Position numbers and translations under genes: made by a program
The notes under the pieces: model-generated
What the model was told of the DNA's origin: nothing
Database searches by the model: none
Seen by the model: the letters and a program-made list of their open reading frames with translations, nothing else
Shown here: positions 14,819 to 24,072 of the stretch, piece by piece
Layout: each line of letters opens with the position of its first letter
Numbering within the stretch: position 1 is the stretch's first letter
From: Ahniella affigens
GTDB lineage: Bacteria; Pseudomonadota; Gammaproteobacteria; Xanthomonadales; Ahniellaceae
Length of the DNA: 64,000 nt
Assembly: GCF_003015185.1 (NCBI RefSeq)
Contig: NZ_CP027860.1
Span: 186,001-250,000 of the forward strand
Direction: 5' to 3'

Positions 14819-17110
14819 ATGCACAAGCTCTATCTGGCGTTGGTTTTGGGCTTGCTGCAACTCATCGGCCCGGTTTCCGCGCAAACGATCATGGCGGACG
14901 GCTTCGAGTCGAACATCGTGCTCGGACCGGCACCGACGGTGCTGATTCAGCGCGACGACCGGGTGGCGACCCTCAGTCTCGATCATGATCCCGCTGATAC
15001 TGGTTACCCGTTCTGGGATATGAGCGGCACCCCGACCGACGATGCCGGCTTTCTGGTCATGTGGTGGCCGCTGACCGCCGGCCTTGATGCCGGCAAGGTC
15101 CGGGCAATCACCGGTAACGACTCGGGTGGCAATTGCCTGAATCCCGATCACGTGACGGCACCAATCTTCAATGAGGCCAAGCTGGCACTGCCTGCAGGGG
15201 CGCGCTGGCTGGTGACCGGCAATCGGCGCGTGCAGATTCAGCCCCTGATCAACCAAAGCCCGTATCGCCTGCGTGTGCAGCGCTTGAATGCGCTCGGTCA
15301 GATCAGCAGCGTGGCCACTGAGCTCGATTTCAACGGTGGTGACCCGACTCGTATCGATGCGCTGCGTAGCAGTCTGACGTACTTCGATGATTTCAATTTG
15401 CCAATGGGCGCCGCCGATGAGCGACTCTGGAACAACGCGGTCTCGACCTCGACTGACCTTCGCTACAACCAGTTTTTCATCAACGACCAGTATCACGCCC
15501 ACACCATGCACGGCACGAGTGTGGAGAATGTCGGCGACAAGTCGCAGACCGCACAACGGTTCCGCAAGAAGATTCGCGTCGAAAGTGGCGTCCGCCGGCG
15601 CGTGGTGTTCGACATGGACTCGCCGCTCAGCAGTCGCTCCGTCTGGTACCTCGATTTCAATCCCATCCCGACCGACTTGACCGCGCACGGCAGCTTTTTC
15701 GATGAAGAGGGCGACAGTGGTTTGCCGGCGGGCGTGCTGCGCCTTCGGATGGGCGGACAGACGCTGTCCGTGTCGTTGATTGATCCGGCGGGCGCCTCGC
15801 ATCGGATCGCGAGCGTGGACATGCAGGATCAAGGCCGGCGCGCGTTCTCGAATGTGCGGCGGGCGTTCGACGTGCGCGTCGGCACCGATGGCATTCAAGT
15901 CTTCATCGATGGCAAGTCCGTACTCAATACACCCTACGTTGGCGCAGTCAGCGGTCAGACCTACACGTTCCCTGCGGGCGACTATGAATTGCTCTGGGTC
16001 GGCTTTGGCTACAACACCACCAAGGATGATGTGCCGTACTACTTGGTGCACTGGGATAATTTCGGGTTCGACGGGCCCGTCGTCGACAGCCGCGTTGTGC
16101 ACAACTACGTGACACGGATTGCCGGCAACGACTTCCAGAAGGCCAATCGCGGCAACAACCAAGTGCCGACCTACACCATCAACATTCCAGACGATCTGCG
16201 TCCGACTCAGGCGGGCGCTGTGGCCGAGGCCTGGCTTTTGTTCACGTATCAAATGGGCGACTACTCCTGGATGTCGATCGAACCGGGCGATCACGTGCAG
16301 ATCAATGGCGGGCCCTCGATCGGCCTGCCGCAACCGGTGAACAATTCCACGAATCCGAATCTCAGCCCAAGCACGACTTGGGGTCTGCCGTACACCGGTC
16401 GCATCAAGATCGCTGATGTGACCCAGGCCAGTAGTACCCCGCTGCTGATCGGCAACAACCAATTCGTATTCCGGGCCACCAACGTGGGTTTGCTCAACGT
16501 GCATCTCGAAGTGCTGTACCCGTCGGGTTCGGCACCCACGTATACGCCGCCGTCTGCCATTCACCCGTTCCCGCTGCACGCCGAAGTGCCGCGCTTTGGT
16601 GCGCCCGCGCGCATCCACCATGTGGGCGCAACGGAAGTCCGGCCCGAGCATGTGCTGGAGCCAGAGCATCTGGAGCCGGGGCAGGCGGCGTGGATCGTTG
16701 CAAGCGGTGAGGTCGTGCTCGATATGGAAGTGGGCAATTCGAGTTGGAACAGTGGCTGGGCGCCACAATGGATGAATGTGCCGGTGCAGAGCGCCGAGGT
16801 GTGGAGCACCGGTGGTACGGCAGGCATCGCGAAGCTCGAAGTGTTCATTCGCCCGGCCGGGATCGGGACGCCACCGGGGACTCGGGTGATCCTGCTCGAC
16901 ACCGCGATCGATGCGCCGGCGCCACAAGGCCGATACCGCCTGCCATTCAATACGCTCGATCTGCCAAATGGCGACTACGAATTGTTCCTGCAAGGCAGTT
17001 CGCCGTCGGGGCTGAAGACACATCCGAGCTATGGCCATGAGATCTATGAGTTTGGCTCGGAGAACCTGTCTGGCGCGTATCGCCCGGTGCGACTCCGGAT
17101 TCAGAACTGA
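14819..17110 (+). CDS. secreted protein with DGFE motif after the signal peptide
   Basis: A 763-aa protein I cannot assign to a named family. A signal peptide is clear (residues 1-21, basic start, LALVLGLLQLIG core, cleavage near VSA). The mature N terminus begins QTIMADGFESN. Residues about 40-165 look like a fibronectin/Ig-type beta domain. A LamG/concanavalin-like region follows, with LTYFDDFNLPMGAADERLWN and, later, FDVRVGTDGIQVFIDGKSVL. The last third holds more beta domains ending PVRLRIQN. ATG at 14819 is chosen because it starts a proper signal peptide; an earlier in-frame start lies eight codons upstream. It may be a carbohydrate-binding or adhesive exoprotein. The antisense 846-codon frame over it is a shadow. 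Confidence 0.8.
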   Translation: MHKLYLALVLGLLQLIGPVSAQTIMADGFESNIVLGPAPTVLIQRDDRVATLSLDHDPADTGYPFWDMSGTPTDDAGFLVMWWPLTAGLDAGKVRAITGNDSGGNCLNPDHVTAPIFNEAKLALPAGARWLVTGNRRVQIQPLINQSPYRLRVQRLNALGQISSVATELDFNGGDPTRIDALRSSLTYFDDFNLPMGAADERLWNNAVSTSTDLRYNQFFINDQYHAHTMHGTSVENVGDKSQTAQRFRKKIRVESGVRRRVVFDMDSPLSSRSVWYLDFNPIPTDLTAHGSFFDEEGDSGLPAGVLRLRMGGQTLSVSLIDPAGASHRIASVDMQDQGRRAFSNVRRAFDVRVGTDGIQVFIDGKSVLNTPYVGAVSGQTYTFPAGDYELLWVGFGYNTTKDDVPYYLVHWDNFGFDGPVVDSRVVHNYVTRIAGNDFQKANRGNNQVPTYTINIPDDLRPTQAGAVAEAWLLFTYQMGDYSWMSIEPGDHVQINGGPSIGLPQPVNNSTNPNLSPSTTWGLPYTGRIKIADVTQASSTPLLIGNNQFVFRATNVGLLNVHLEVLYPSGSAPTYTPPSAIHPFPLHAEVPRFGAPARIHHVGATEVRPEHVLEPEHLEPGQAAWIVASGEVVLDMEVGNSSWNSGWAPQWMNVPVQSAEVWSTGGTAGIAKLEVFIRPAGIGTPPGTRVILLDTAIDAPAPQGRYRLPFNTLDLPNGDYELFLQGSSPSGLKTHPSYGHEIYEFGSENLSGAYRPVRLRIQN

Positions 17111-17209
17111 GCGAACCGGCCCGGTTCCCGCTGATTGCGTTTCCGCCGGCGTTGGGCGCGTTCGGTAGGGAGTCAGCCTGTCGCGGCGTGAACATGCGAT
17201 CATGTCGGC

Positions 17210-18589
17210 ATGGAAACCTTTGCCGAACTGCCGCTGAACCCGTTGCTGATCGAAAATCTCACGTCGATCGAGCACATTCGCCCAACGCCCGTCCAAGCGG
17301 CCGCGTTGCCCTTGGTGCTTGCCGGTCGCGACCTGATCGTCCAGGCCGAAACCGGTAGCGGCAAGACGGCGGCGTTCGCACTGGGCCTATTGCAGGCGCT
17401 GGATGTTGCGGCGGTAAAGCTGCAAGGCTTAGTGTTGTGCCCGACCCGAGAGCTCGCCGACCAAGTTGCGCGTGAGTTCCGTCGCCTCGCGCGACCATTT
17501 CCGAACGTCAAGGTGCTCACGCTGTGTGGCGGCGTCCCGTTGCGGCCGCATCTCGCGTCGCTCGTGCATGAGCCGCATGTGGTGGTGGGCACGCCAGGAC
17601 GCATCCTTGAACTTCTGGAGCAGAAGGCACTACCGCTGAAGGCGCTGAAGGCGCTCGTTCTCGATGAAGCCGATCGCATGCTCGACATGGGGTTTCAGGA
17701 AGACATCGAAAAAATCATCCAGGCCACGCCCAAACAACGGCAAACCTTGCTGTTCTCGGCAACCTGGCCGGAACCATTGCGTGCGCTCGCCAAGCAGTAT
17801 CTGCGCGAACCGGAGTCGATCACGATTGATCCTACGGCCACGGCCACGGACATTCAGCAGACCTTTTTCGAAGTGACCGATCCCGCACGCAAACCGGCCG
17901 CGGTGGTCGACTTGCTGCTCGCCCGCCAACCGGAGTCGGTGGTCGTGTTCTGCAATACGCGCGCAGACGTTCGAGCGATGACGGAGTATCTGGATCGCGC
18001 CGGCTTTTCGGTGCTCGCGCTCCACGGCGAGTTGGATCAGCGTGACCGCGACGAGATGCTGCTCCGCTTTGCGAACCGCTCGTGCTCGATCCTGGTTGCC
18101 ACCGACGTCGCGGCGCGCGGCCTCGATATCAAAGATTTGCCGATGGTGATCAATGCCGATCTGGCGACCGATGTCGATACGCACATTCATCGTATTGGCC
18201 GCACCGGTCGTGCGGGCGCGCAAGGTCACGCGCTGACCCTGTTTACAGGGCGTGAGTCGCATCGGCTCGAAGCGATCGAAGCGCGGCTTGGGGTGCCCAT
18301 GAATCGGCAAAGTCTGCCACGCGTCGAGGCGCGCGCACGCCCTTGGCAAAGCCCGTTCGTGACGCTTGCCATTGATGCAGGCAAGACCGAGAAAGTCCGG
18401 CCGGGCGACTTGCTTGGCGCGTTGACGGGAAGCGCTGGCTTGCCGGCTGATGCGGTTGGCAAGATTGCCGTGTTTCCGACCCGAAGCTATGTCGCCATTG
18501 CTCGGGCTCATGCCGAGCTCGCATTCCGTCAGCTCAAGGACGGCAAGATCAAGGGTCGGAGCTTTCGCGTCCGCAAGATCGGGCATTGA
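17210..18589 (+). CDS. dbpA: ATP-dependent RNA helicase DbpA
   Basis: A 459-aa DEAD-box helicase. All core motifs are visible: Q-motif region HIRPTPVQAAALP, motif I AETGSGKT, Ia PTRELA, GG, Ib TPGR, II VLDEADRML, III SATWPE, and in the second domain VVFCNTRADV, ATDVAARGLD and HRIGRTGRAG. The C-terminal 75 residues form the DbpA RNA-binding domain that recognises hairpin 92 of 23S rRNA. The protein remodels rRNA during 50S ribosome assembly in the cytoplasm. Total length and the C-terminal domain favour DbpA over SrmB or RhlE. It appears to be a single-gene unit. Confidence 0.95.
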   Translation: METFAELPLNPLLIENLTSIEHIRPTPVQAAALPLVLAGRDLIVQAETGSGKTAAFALGLLQALDVAAVKLQGLVLCPTRELADQVAREFRRLARPFPNVKVLTLCGGVPLRPHLASLVHEPHVVVGTPGRILELLEQKALPLKALKALVLDEADRMLDMGFQEDIEKIIQATPKQRQTLLFSATWPEPLRALAKQYLREPESITIDPTATATDIQQTFFEVTDPARKPAAVVDLLLARQPESVVVFCNTRADVRAMTEYLDRAGFSVLALHGELDQRDRDEMLLRFANRSCSILVATDVAARGLDIKDLPMVINADLATDVDTHIHRIGRTGRAGAQGHALTLFTGRESHRLEAIEARLGVPMNRQSLPRVEARARPWQSPFVTLAIDAGKTEKVRPGDLLGALTGSAGLPADAVGKIAVFPTRSYVAIARAHAELAFRQLKDGKIKGRSFRVRKIGH

Positions 18590-18815
18590 CGGTTACGTCA
18601 CATCAAACGCAGATCGAATCGACAGCCTTACAACATTCACTTGTGCGCCGCAATGGTCGGTCGTGGTGCCGACACGTATTGTGTCGATTGCCCGGCAGTC
18701 AGCCGTTGCGATGGTCGCGAGAGAAGGGCTAGCATCCCAGACGTTGGCACAATTCCGTGCCAGCAGCATCGCGCCAGGGCAGCGTGATTCGTGACACCGG
18801 GGCTTGGGAGTGATC

Positions 18816-20630
18816 ATGAGATCGGTTTTTTTTGGGTTGGGGTTGGAGTACGACAAAGGCAGTGATCCATCGGTCGGTTTGAACAGTGCCGGCACGGTTT
18901 TGGATGTGCACAAGAACGAAGCGGGCGTCACGCTTTACTATCGACTCGGCAAGTTGAACAAGGCCTCGGTGGACTGGGAGGCAAGCAGTCATTACCTGGA
19001 CGGCGGCACGCAGCCCGACTGCGCGTTGAATGACAACGACTATGCGGTGGAGGTTCATCGCAACGAAGCCGGATTTACGCTCTACACAAGACTCGGACAA
19101 TACGATCGCCTCACTCACTCGATGACTTGGTACGAGTCCAAGGACAGCGGTGGTGGTTATGAGCCCGGGGTGGCGCTGAACAACAGCAATGTTGCGGTCG
19201 AAGTGCACCGGACCAATAACGTGCTGCACACGAACCGGCTTTACATCCGCGTCGGCAATATCGAGGGCGAGATTGTGGACTGGGAGGACGATGAGCAGTA
19301 CGACACGGGCGGATTTCCGCGCGTCGCGCTGAACAATCATGGTCGGGTCGTGGAAGTGCACCAGGCCGGGTCGCTCGAGAACGAGCCGACTGCTTTGTGG
19401 CTCAAGCTCGGTCGCGTTGATGGCGACAAGGTCGAGTTCGAAGGCGATCCGATCAACTTCGCGACCGGCAACAAACCATGCGTGACGGTCACCGATACTG
19501 ACGATGTCATCGTGTTGTGGACCAACGGTGGCGCGCTCAGCCAACGCGTCGGGCGGATTGTTGGCACGACCATCGAATGGACCGACGACGGCGTGCCGTT
19601 CGACGACGGCATCGCGCCATCCATTGCGTCCGCCGCGGGCATGACCCTGCAAGTGCACCAGTCCGAGACCATTCTGTATGGCCTCCACTACTCCAGCTCA
19701 ATTCTGACGGATCGGGCGATCTGGATGCAGGAGCGTCTAAACGCGCTCGGCAATCGGCAGCTTGGCGCCTTGGTGTTGCCGGCCTCGCACGACTCATCCA
19801 TGTATCGCGGTGGCCCGATTGAGTCGCTGGCGCGCACTCAGAATCTATCGATTTTCGACCAGCTCGAATATGGCATACGGTATTTTGATCTGCGCGTGCG
19901 CTGGACAGGCAGCAAATTCGTGATGTTCCATGGGCCGGTCGACGGGCCGGATCTTGCGGATATCCTTGATGGGATCAAGCGCTACGCGAACTTCGGTCAC
20001 CAGGAAGTCGCCATTCTGAAGTTCTCGCATTTCAAGGACATCGATAACGCTCGCTATGCGGAATTCACGACCCAGGTCGACAATGCCATTGGTGATTGGC
20101 TCGTCAAAACCAAAGTGGCTGGCAAGCGGCTTGCGCAAATGACGTTGAATGAGTATGTGAGTCAGGGCACGGCCTTGCTTGCGGTGGTCGATGAGAACTA
20201 TGCCATTGATGTTCCAAAGGCAGGGTTCTGGGTTTATCGGGACGCCGAATGGGAAGGCGACGCGCACGGCAGTGGCTACGATCCGATCGTTGGCGATCTG
20301 CGCGTGTTCGACGTCTACTCAGACGCACTTCTGGTCGACAACATGGTCGAGGACCAGCGTGCCAAGTTCGCTGCTTACAACGGCACGTGTGCGAAAAACC
20401 CGGACGTTCCCTGCGACATGTACTTGATGTCGTGGACCTTGACCCCGCCGACTGATGTCTGGGATGTGTCGAAGGCGGCGAACCGGATCCTCGGCGAGCA
20501 GATGACTGAGATTCCTGTGCCGAACGATTCGGGCGAGATCATCAACATGATTTATGTGGACTACGTTGAGTTTGCCCGTGTTACCGATGTGGTGTTGTTC
20601 CAGAACGGCGTGCCGTTCCCCGTAGGCTGA
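18816..20630 (+). CDS. PI-PLC X-domain-like protein with six N-terminal repeats
   Basis: A 604-aa protein. The C-terminal half (about 310-600) has the phosphatidylinositol-specific phospholipase C fold: LPASHDSSMY with a candidate catalytic His at 325, QLEYGIRYFDLRV, and VMFHG with the second His at 372. The N-terminal 290 residues are six repeats of about 50 residues around PxVALNxxxxVVEVH, suggesting a six-bladed propeller or similar fold. No signal peptide is seen, which is unusual for bacterial PI-PLC, so secretion by another route or a cytosolic role is possible. ATG at 18816 has GGGAG just upstream; a TTG four codons earlier is less likely. The substrate is not known; glycerophosphodiester or inositol lipids are possible. 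Confidence 0.82.
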   Translation: MRSVFFGLGLEYDKGSDPSVGLNSAGTVLDVHKNEAGVTLYYRLGKLNKASVDWEASSHYLDGGTQPDCALNDNDYAVEVHRNEAGFTLYTRLGQYDRLTHSMTWYESKDSGGGYEPGVALNNSNVAVEVHRTNNVLHTNRLYIRVGNIEGEIVDWEDDEQYDTGGFPRVALNNHGRVVEVHQAGSLENEPTALWLKLGRVDGDKVEFEGDPINFATGNKPCVTVTDTDDVIVLWTNGGALSQRVGRIVGTTIEWTDDGVPFDDGIAPSIASAAGMTLQVHQSETILYGLHYSSSILTDRAIWMQERLNALGNRQLGALVLPASHDSSMYRGGPIESLARTQNLSIFDQLEYGIRYFDLRVRWTGSKFVMFHGPVDGPDLADILDGIKRYANFGHQEVAILKFSHFKDIDNARYAEFTTQVDNAIGDWLVKTKVAGKRLAQMTLNEYVSQGTALLAVVDENYAIDVPKAGFWVYRDAEWEGDAHGSGYDPIVGDLRVFDVYSDALLVDNMVEDQRAKFAAYNGTCAKNPDVPCDMYLMSWTLTPPTDVWDVSKAANRILGEQMTEIPVPNDSGEIINMIYVDYVEFARVTDVVLFQNGVPFPVG

Positions 20631-20643
20631 GGAGACTCTGAAT

Positions 20644-20744
20644 AGGGGCGGCGTCGATGTGGGTCATGGACGGCCCAACCAGCATCAATCACGCTTGTGA
20701 TTGATGCTGGGACATCGAGTCCTTGCCCCATCCGACGCCGGGTT
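20644..20744. repeat. imperfect inverted repeat with 14-bp perfect central hairpin
   Basis: CCAGCATCAATCAC (20679-20692) and GTGATTGATGCTGG (20697-20710) pair perfectly around a GCTT loop. Outside this, GGCGTCG near 20650 and CGACGCC near 20737 also pair. No T-tract follows, so it is not a standard intrinsic terminator. It lies just after the PI-PLC-like gene and before the racemase promoter region. It could be a REP/MITE-like element or a processed 3' end. Confidence 0.65.
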
Positions 20745-20806
20745 ATGCTGCAGGTCGGAAGGAACATCGATCCGACGAGTCGTGATGGACTTGTGCTGAT
20801 CGGCCC

Positions 20807-20812
20807 TATAAT
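20807..20812 (+). promoter_or_regulatory. candidate -10 box of racemase gene
   Basis: A perfect TATAAT lies 35 bp before the ATG at 20848. No convincing -35 hexamer sits 16-18 bp upstream, so the assignment rests on the -10 box and its position alone. Confidence 0.4.
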
Positions 20813-20847
20813 GTCTGCCCTGTACAGACTTTCCGACGGCTCAAGCT

Positions 20848-21561
20848 ATGTACACCATCGGCCTGATTGGCGGCATGAGTTGGGAATCGACGATTCCCTA
20901 CTATCGACTCATCAACGAGACCATCAAGGCCGAACTCGGCGGACTGCACTCAGCGAAGATCGTGCTTTTCAGTGTCGATTTTCATGAGATTGAAGTACTG
21001 CAGCGCCAGGGCGACTGGGATCGCGCTGGGCAGATGCTTGCTGACGCGGCGAAGTCCTTGCAGGCGGCAGGTGCCGATGTGCTGGTGCTGTGTACTAATA
21101 CGATGCACAAGGTGGCCGCACAGATCGCGTCTGCGGTCGCCATTCCATTGCTCCATATCGCCGACGCGACGGGCGTCGTGATCCGCGACCGAGGCCATCA
21201 GACCGTCGGCTTGCTGGGTACTCGATTTACGATGGAGCAGGATTTCTATAGCGAGCGACTCCGTCAGCAGTTTGGCTTGCGCGTGTTGACGCCGCAGGCG
21301 GACGATCGGGCGCTCGTGCATCGGGTGATCTACGAAGAGCTCTGCCTGGGCCGGATCGAGCCTGCGTCGCAGCAGGCGTTTCGAGACATCATTCAGCGCT
21401 TGATCGATGCCGGCGCCGAAGCGGTGATTCTCGGTTGTACGGAGATTTCGTTGTTGGTCGGGCCGGCCGACGCGCCCGTGCCGGTGTTCGACACGACGGC
21501 GATTCACGCGCGGGCAGCCGCACACTACGCGCTCCGCGATTCGTCGCTACCCGCCGCATGA
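20848..21561 (+). CDS. aspartate/glutamate racemase family protein (YgeA-like)
   Basis: A 237-aa PLP-independent amino-acid racemase. Family features: IGLIGGMSWESTIPYYRLIN at the N terminus, first catalytic cysteine in VLCTNTMHK (about residue 83), and second in ILGCTEISLL (about residue 197). Expected activity is two-base racemisation of aspartate, glutamate or another amino acid (E. coli YgeA has broad specificity). Length is normal. It is preceded by a possible TATAAT promoter and followed by a small DUF2200 gene 69 bp downstream on the same strand. D-amino acids could go to the cell wall or to signalling; nothing here tells which. Confidence 0.9.
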   Translation: MYTIGLIGGMSWESTIPYYRLINETIKAELGGLHSAKIVLFSVDFHEIEVLQRQGDWDRAGQMLADAAKSLQAAGADVLVLCTNTMHKVAAQIASAVAIPLLHIADATGVVIRDRGHQTVGLLGTRFTMEQDFYSERLRQQFGLRVLTPQADDRALVHRVIYEELCLGRIEPASQQAFRDIIQRLIDAGAEAVILGCTEISLLVGPADAPVPVFDTTAIHARAAAHYALRDSSLPAA

Positions 21562-21630
21562 CTCGCTGTATCTGCAGTTTGATGCGCGTCGTCGGCACTA
21601 CCTTTTCCCGCAGCTGCAAGGCCCAAGATC

Positions 21631-21987
21631 ATGAGTAGCAACGAGCGCGTGTTCGCGATGAAGTTTTCGAGCGTCTATCCACTCTACGTGGCCAAGGCCA
21701 CAAAGAAGGGACGGACAGCGGCCGAGGTCGATGCCGTCATCCTCTGGTTGACGGGCTACGACGCCGCTGGGCTGGCCGCGCAGATTGCCAAAGGCGTCGA
21801 TTTCCGGACCTTCTTTGCCGACGCGCCCGCCTTTCAGCCGAATGCCGGGCTGATCACGGGCGTGGTCTGCGGGGTCCGGGTTGAAACGGTACCCGACCCA
21901 CTGATGCAGAAGATCCGCTACCTCGACAAGCTTGTTGACGAACTCGCCAAGGGCCGGCCATTGGCAAAAATATTGCGTACCGGCTGA
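21631..21987 (+). CDS. DUF2200 protein
   Basis: A 118-aa protein that fits DUF2200 over its whole length: [48 protein letters not shown], [21 protein letters not shown] segment and [16 protein letters not shown]. It is small, soluble and probably helical, and resembles proteins that bind or modify small molecules, but the function is unknown. It is downstream of the racemase gene on the same strand and converges on the GST gene. Confidence 0.85.
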   Translation: MSSNERVFAMKFSSVYPLYVAKATKKGRTAAEVDAVILWLTGYDAAGLAAQIAKGVDFRTFFADAPAFQPNAGLITGVVCGVRVETVPDPLMQKIRYLDKLVDELAKGRPLAKILRTG

Positions 21988-22023
21988 TGCGCCGGGTGTG
22001 GCAGCTTGTTCGTTACCAGCCTG

Positions 22024-22647
22024 TCAGAGCCCGTAGCCGCTGAAAAAGCCTGATGCCTGCGCCGCGGGGCGGGCGGTGACCCGTTGGTAGTAGGCAGCGA
22101 CCGCCGGATACTCTTCGAGCGGCAGGCCGCCACGCTTCAGGGTACCCAGGTCGTAGCCGGCAAGAATGTCAGCCAGCGTGAAGCGCTCGAGCGCCAAGTA
22201 CTCGCGGTTCAGCAGGTGCCGATCGATTTTCGCGACCACGGGCTGCGCGCGTTCGATCGCGGCCGCATGCGCCACGGGATCGGGTGCCAGGACCTTTGCG
22301 GAAAACGCGTCAAAGCACACGCGATCGACACTCGTGGCCATGTGCATCAACCAAGACAACGCCTCGGTCCGACCCGGTTCGCCATGCCGCGGCATCAGGC
22401 CCGCTTCCGGATGTTGCTCGCAGAGATGCAAGCAAATGGCGGTGGAGTCGAACATCGTTTGGCCGTCAAACTCGATTGCCGGCACGACGGCATTGGGATT
22501 CAAGGTGAGGTAGGGCTCGCGCTTGTGTTCGCCGTCGCGGAAGTCGAGTTTCTGTTCGACGATTGGCAAACCGAGTTCCAATGCGGTCCAGCGCACCCGG
22601 GCGCCACGGTCGAAGCGGATGAACGAATGTAGGGTGATCGGGGTCAT
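22024..22647 (-). CDS. glutathione S-transferase family protein
   Basis: A 207-aa GST. The N-terminal thioredoxin-fold domain has the cis-proline/glutathione segment NPNAVVPAIEFDG and FDSTAICLHLCEQHP; the C-terminal helical domain carries TLADILAGYDLGTL, the usual N-capping region. The open frame continues far upstream through the next gene, but ATG at 22647 fits the family and overlaps the stop of the upstream membrane-protein gene (ATGA). The probable activity is glutathione conjugation or reduction in the cytoplasm; the substrate is unknown. It is translationally coupled to the membrane protein, an unusual partnership. Confidence 0.9.
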   Translation of the reverse strand: MTPITLHSFIRFDRGARVRWTALELGLPIVEQKLDFRDGEHKREPYLTLNPNAVVPAIEFDGQTMFDSTAICLHLCEQHPEAGLMPRHGEPGRTEALSWLMHMATSVDRVCFDAFSAKVLAPDPVAHAAAIERAQPVVAKIDRHLLNREYLALERFTLADILAGYDLGTLKRGGLPLEEYPAVAAYYQRVTARPAAQASGFFSGYGL

Positions 22648-23216
22648 GACGGGGCCTTGGGATTGGTAGCTCGGTTGAAATAAGCGTTTACTTCCGGCCG
22701 TTGCAATTGCCGGGCGGTCAGTCCAAAGCCGACCGCAAAGACCAGACCGAACATCACCCCGGATAATTGCGCCGACCAATACCCCGACTCGCCGCCCGGG
22801 ACACCATAGTCGGCAAGCAATGCCGACAAGGCCGGAAACACCCGATCCATGAAGCGCCAATGCCAGATGATGCCCAGCAGGTTGAGCGGCACCCCGAGCC
22901 AGAACGACGCCACCAGGCCCCAGTAGCCCCAGCGCGTCCGGAGCAGGCCGCCGATGCAGATCACTAGGGTGACCAGTGCCGCGACGAACGTCACCAGCAT
23001 CAGCGTTGGCATTTCGAGAATGAGCTCCCAGAGCTCCGCGGGCCAGCGTTCGAAAGCCGGGTCCAGGCGCATGTCGGCGATCAGCTCGGGTGTGAACAGC
23101 AAGGTGCTGAAAAACCACATGAATCCGGCCATCAGCATGACGAGCACGCAGAGGACGACCAGGGGCCAGAGCGTCCAGAGGACGAGGGTGCGAATCGATT
23201 GTGGGGACGTGGTCAT
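22644..23216 (-). CDS. four-helix membrane protein
   Basis: A 190-aa integral membrane protein I do not recognise. Four hydrophobic segments are visible: about 11-40 (VLWTLWPLVVLCVLVMLMAG), 69-90 (TLMLVTFVAALVTLVICIGG), 94-117 (YWGLVASFWLGVPLNLLGII) and 147-168 (SGVMFGLVFAVGFGLTARQL). ATG at 23216 is chosen; the frame is open 48 codons further but that stretch is polar and overlaps the pyrE promoter side. It is followed by the GST gene with a four-base overlap, and diverges from pyrE across about 77 bp. Confidence 0.7.
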   Translation of the reverse strand: MTTSPQSIRTLVLWTLWPLVVLCVLVMLMAGFMWFFSTLLFTPELIADMRLDPAFERWPAELWELILEMPTLMLVTFVAALVTLVICIGGLLRTRWGYWGLVASFWLGVPLNLLGIIWHWRFMDRVFPALSALLADYGVPGGESGYWSAQLSGVMFGLVFAVGFGLTARQLQRPEVNAYFNRATNPKAPS

Positions 23217-23293
23217 CGTATAAGTGTAGATCAGTGCACTGTTCGGGGCGGTAACATTGTCAGACAATACCCGGTCAGCTTCGTTCGCCACCC

Positions 23294-23947
23294 ATGTCTG
23301 ATTTTCGCCAGCAGTTTCTCCGTCTCGCTCTGCGCCAGGGCGCGCTTCGGTTTGGGGCATTCACCCTGAAGTCCGGGCGCGTGAGTCCGTATTTCTTCAA
23401 TGCTGGCCTGTTCAACACGGGCTTGGCGCTGAAGGAGCTCGGCGAGGCATATGCCAGCCGTCTGGTCGATTCTGGCCTGCCATTCGACATGCTCTACGGT
23501 CCTGCTTACAAGGGTATTCCCCTGGCGTCGGTGACCGCGGTGGCCTTGGCGGCGGGTTTTGGCCAAGACGTGCCGGTGGCGTTCAACCGCAAGGAAGCCA
23601 AGGACCACGGCGAGGCCGGCGTGCTGATCGGTGCACCGCTGCGCGGTAAGGTCTTGATTATTGACGATGTGATTACCGCCGGAACGTCAGTTCGGGAGTC
23701 GGTTGATCTGATCCGTGCCCATGGCGCCGAGCCTTGCGGGGTGCTGATCGCGGTCGACCGGCAGGAACGCGGCCAGGGTAACCTGTCGGCGGCCGAGGAG
23801 GTGACCGCGCAGTTCGGCATCCCGGTGCTGGCCATTGCCGGTCTGCCGGATTTGCTGGCGTTTGCGAGTGCCGATTCGGAGCTGGTTCAGCACCGCGAGG
23901 CACTTCTGGTTTATCGTAGTCAGTATGGTGTGGCGGCCGCAGCCTAA
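23294..23947 (+). CDS. pyrE: orotate phosphoribosyltransferase
   Basis: A 217-aa enzyme of pyrimidine synthesis that makes orotidine 5'-phosphate from orotate and PRPP. The PRPP-binding motif is [17 protein letters not shown] (about residues 119-135). [14 protein letters not shown] and [11 protein letters not shown], the flexible catalytic loop with its lysines, are also present. The length is typical of gammaproteobacterial PyrE. It is a stand-alone gene; its 3' end is followed by a short hairpin, GCCTCTGAA/TTCAGTGGC near 23997, that resembles one of the hairpins of repeat family C. Confidence 0.96.
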   Translation: MSDFRQQFLRLALRQGALRFGAFTLKSGRVSPYFFNAGLFNTGLALKELGEAYASRLVDSGLPFDMLYGPAYKGIPLASVTAVALAAGFGQDVPVAFNRKEAKDHGEAGVLIGAPLRGKVLIIDDVITAGTSVRESVDLIRAHGAEPCGVLIAVDRQERGQGNLSAAEEVTAQFGIPVLAIAGLPDLLAFASADSELVQHREALLVYRSQYGVAAAA

Positions 23948-23994
23948 GCTTGAAGGGTCTGCCACAGTTCGGGCAAGTTCCGAACATGCAAGGG

Positions 23995-24023
23995 AGCCTC
24001 TGAACCGTTTCAGTGGCTCCATA
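23995..24023 (+). terminator. hairpin after pyrE
   Basis: GAGCCTCTGAA and TTTCAGTGGCTC pair with one bulge on each side around a short loop. It lacks a clear T-tract. Its sequence is close to the terminal CCTCTGAACTTGTTCAGAGG hairpin of repeat family C, so it may be a repeat remnant acting as a transcript end. Confidence 0.35.
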
Positions 24024-24072
24024 ACATGGCCTGCTTCCGGCGGCCAGTGAGCAAGATTGACGAGGATCGGCA

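Noticed and set aside
14756-17296. 846-codon open frame on the minus strand
   Set aside because: It lies antisense to the secreted-protein gene at 14819 and continues into dbpA. Its translation is His/Arg-rich with no domain, whereas the plus-strand frame has a signal peptide and recognisable beta domains.
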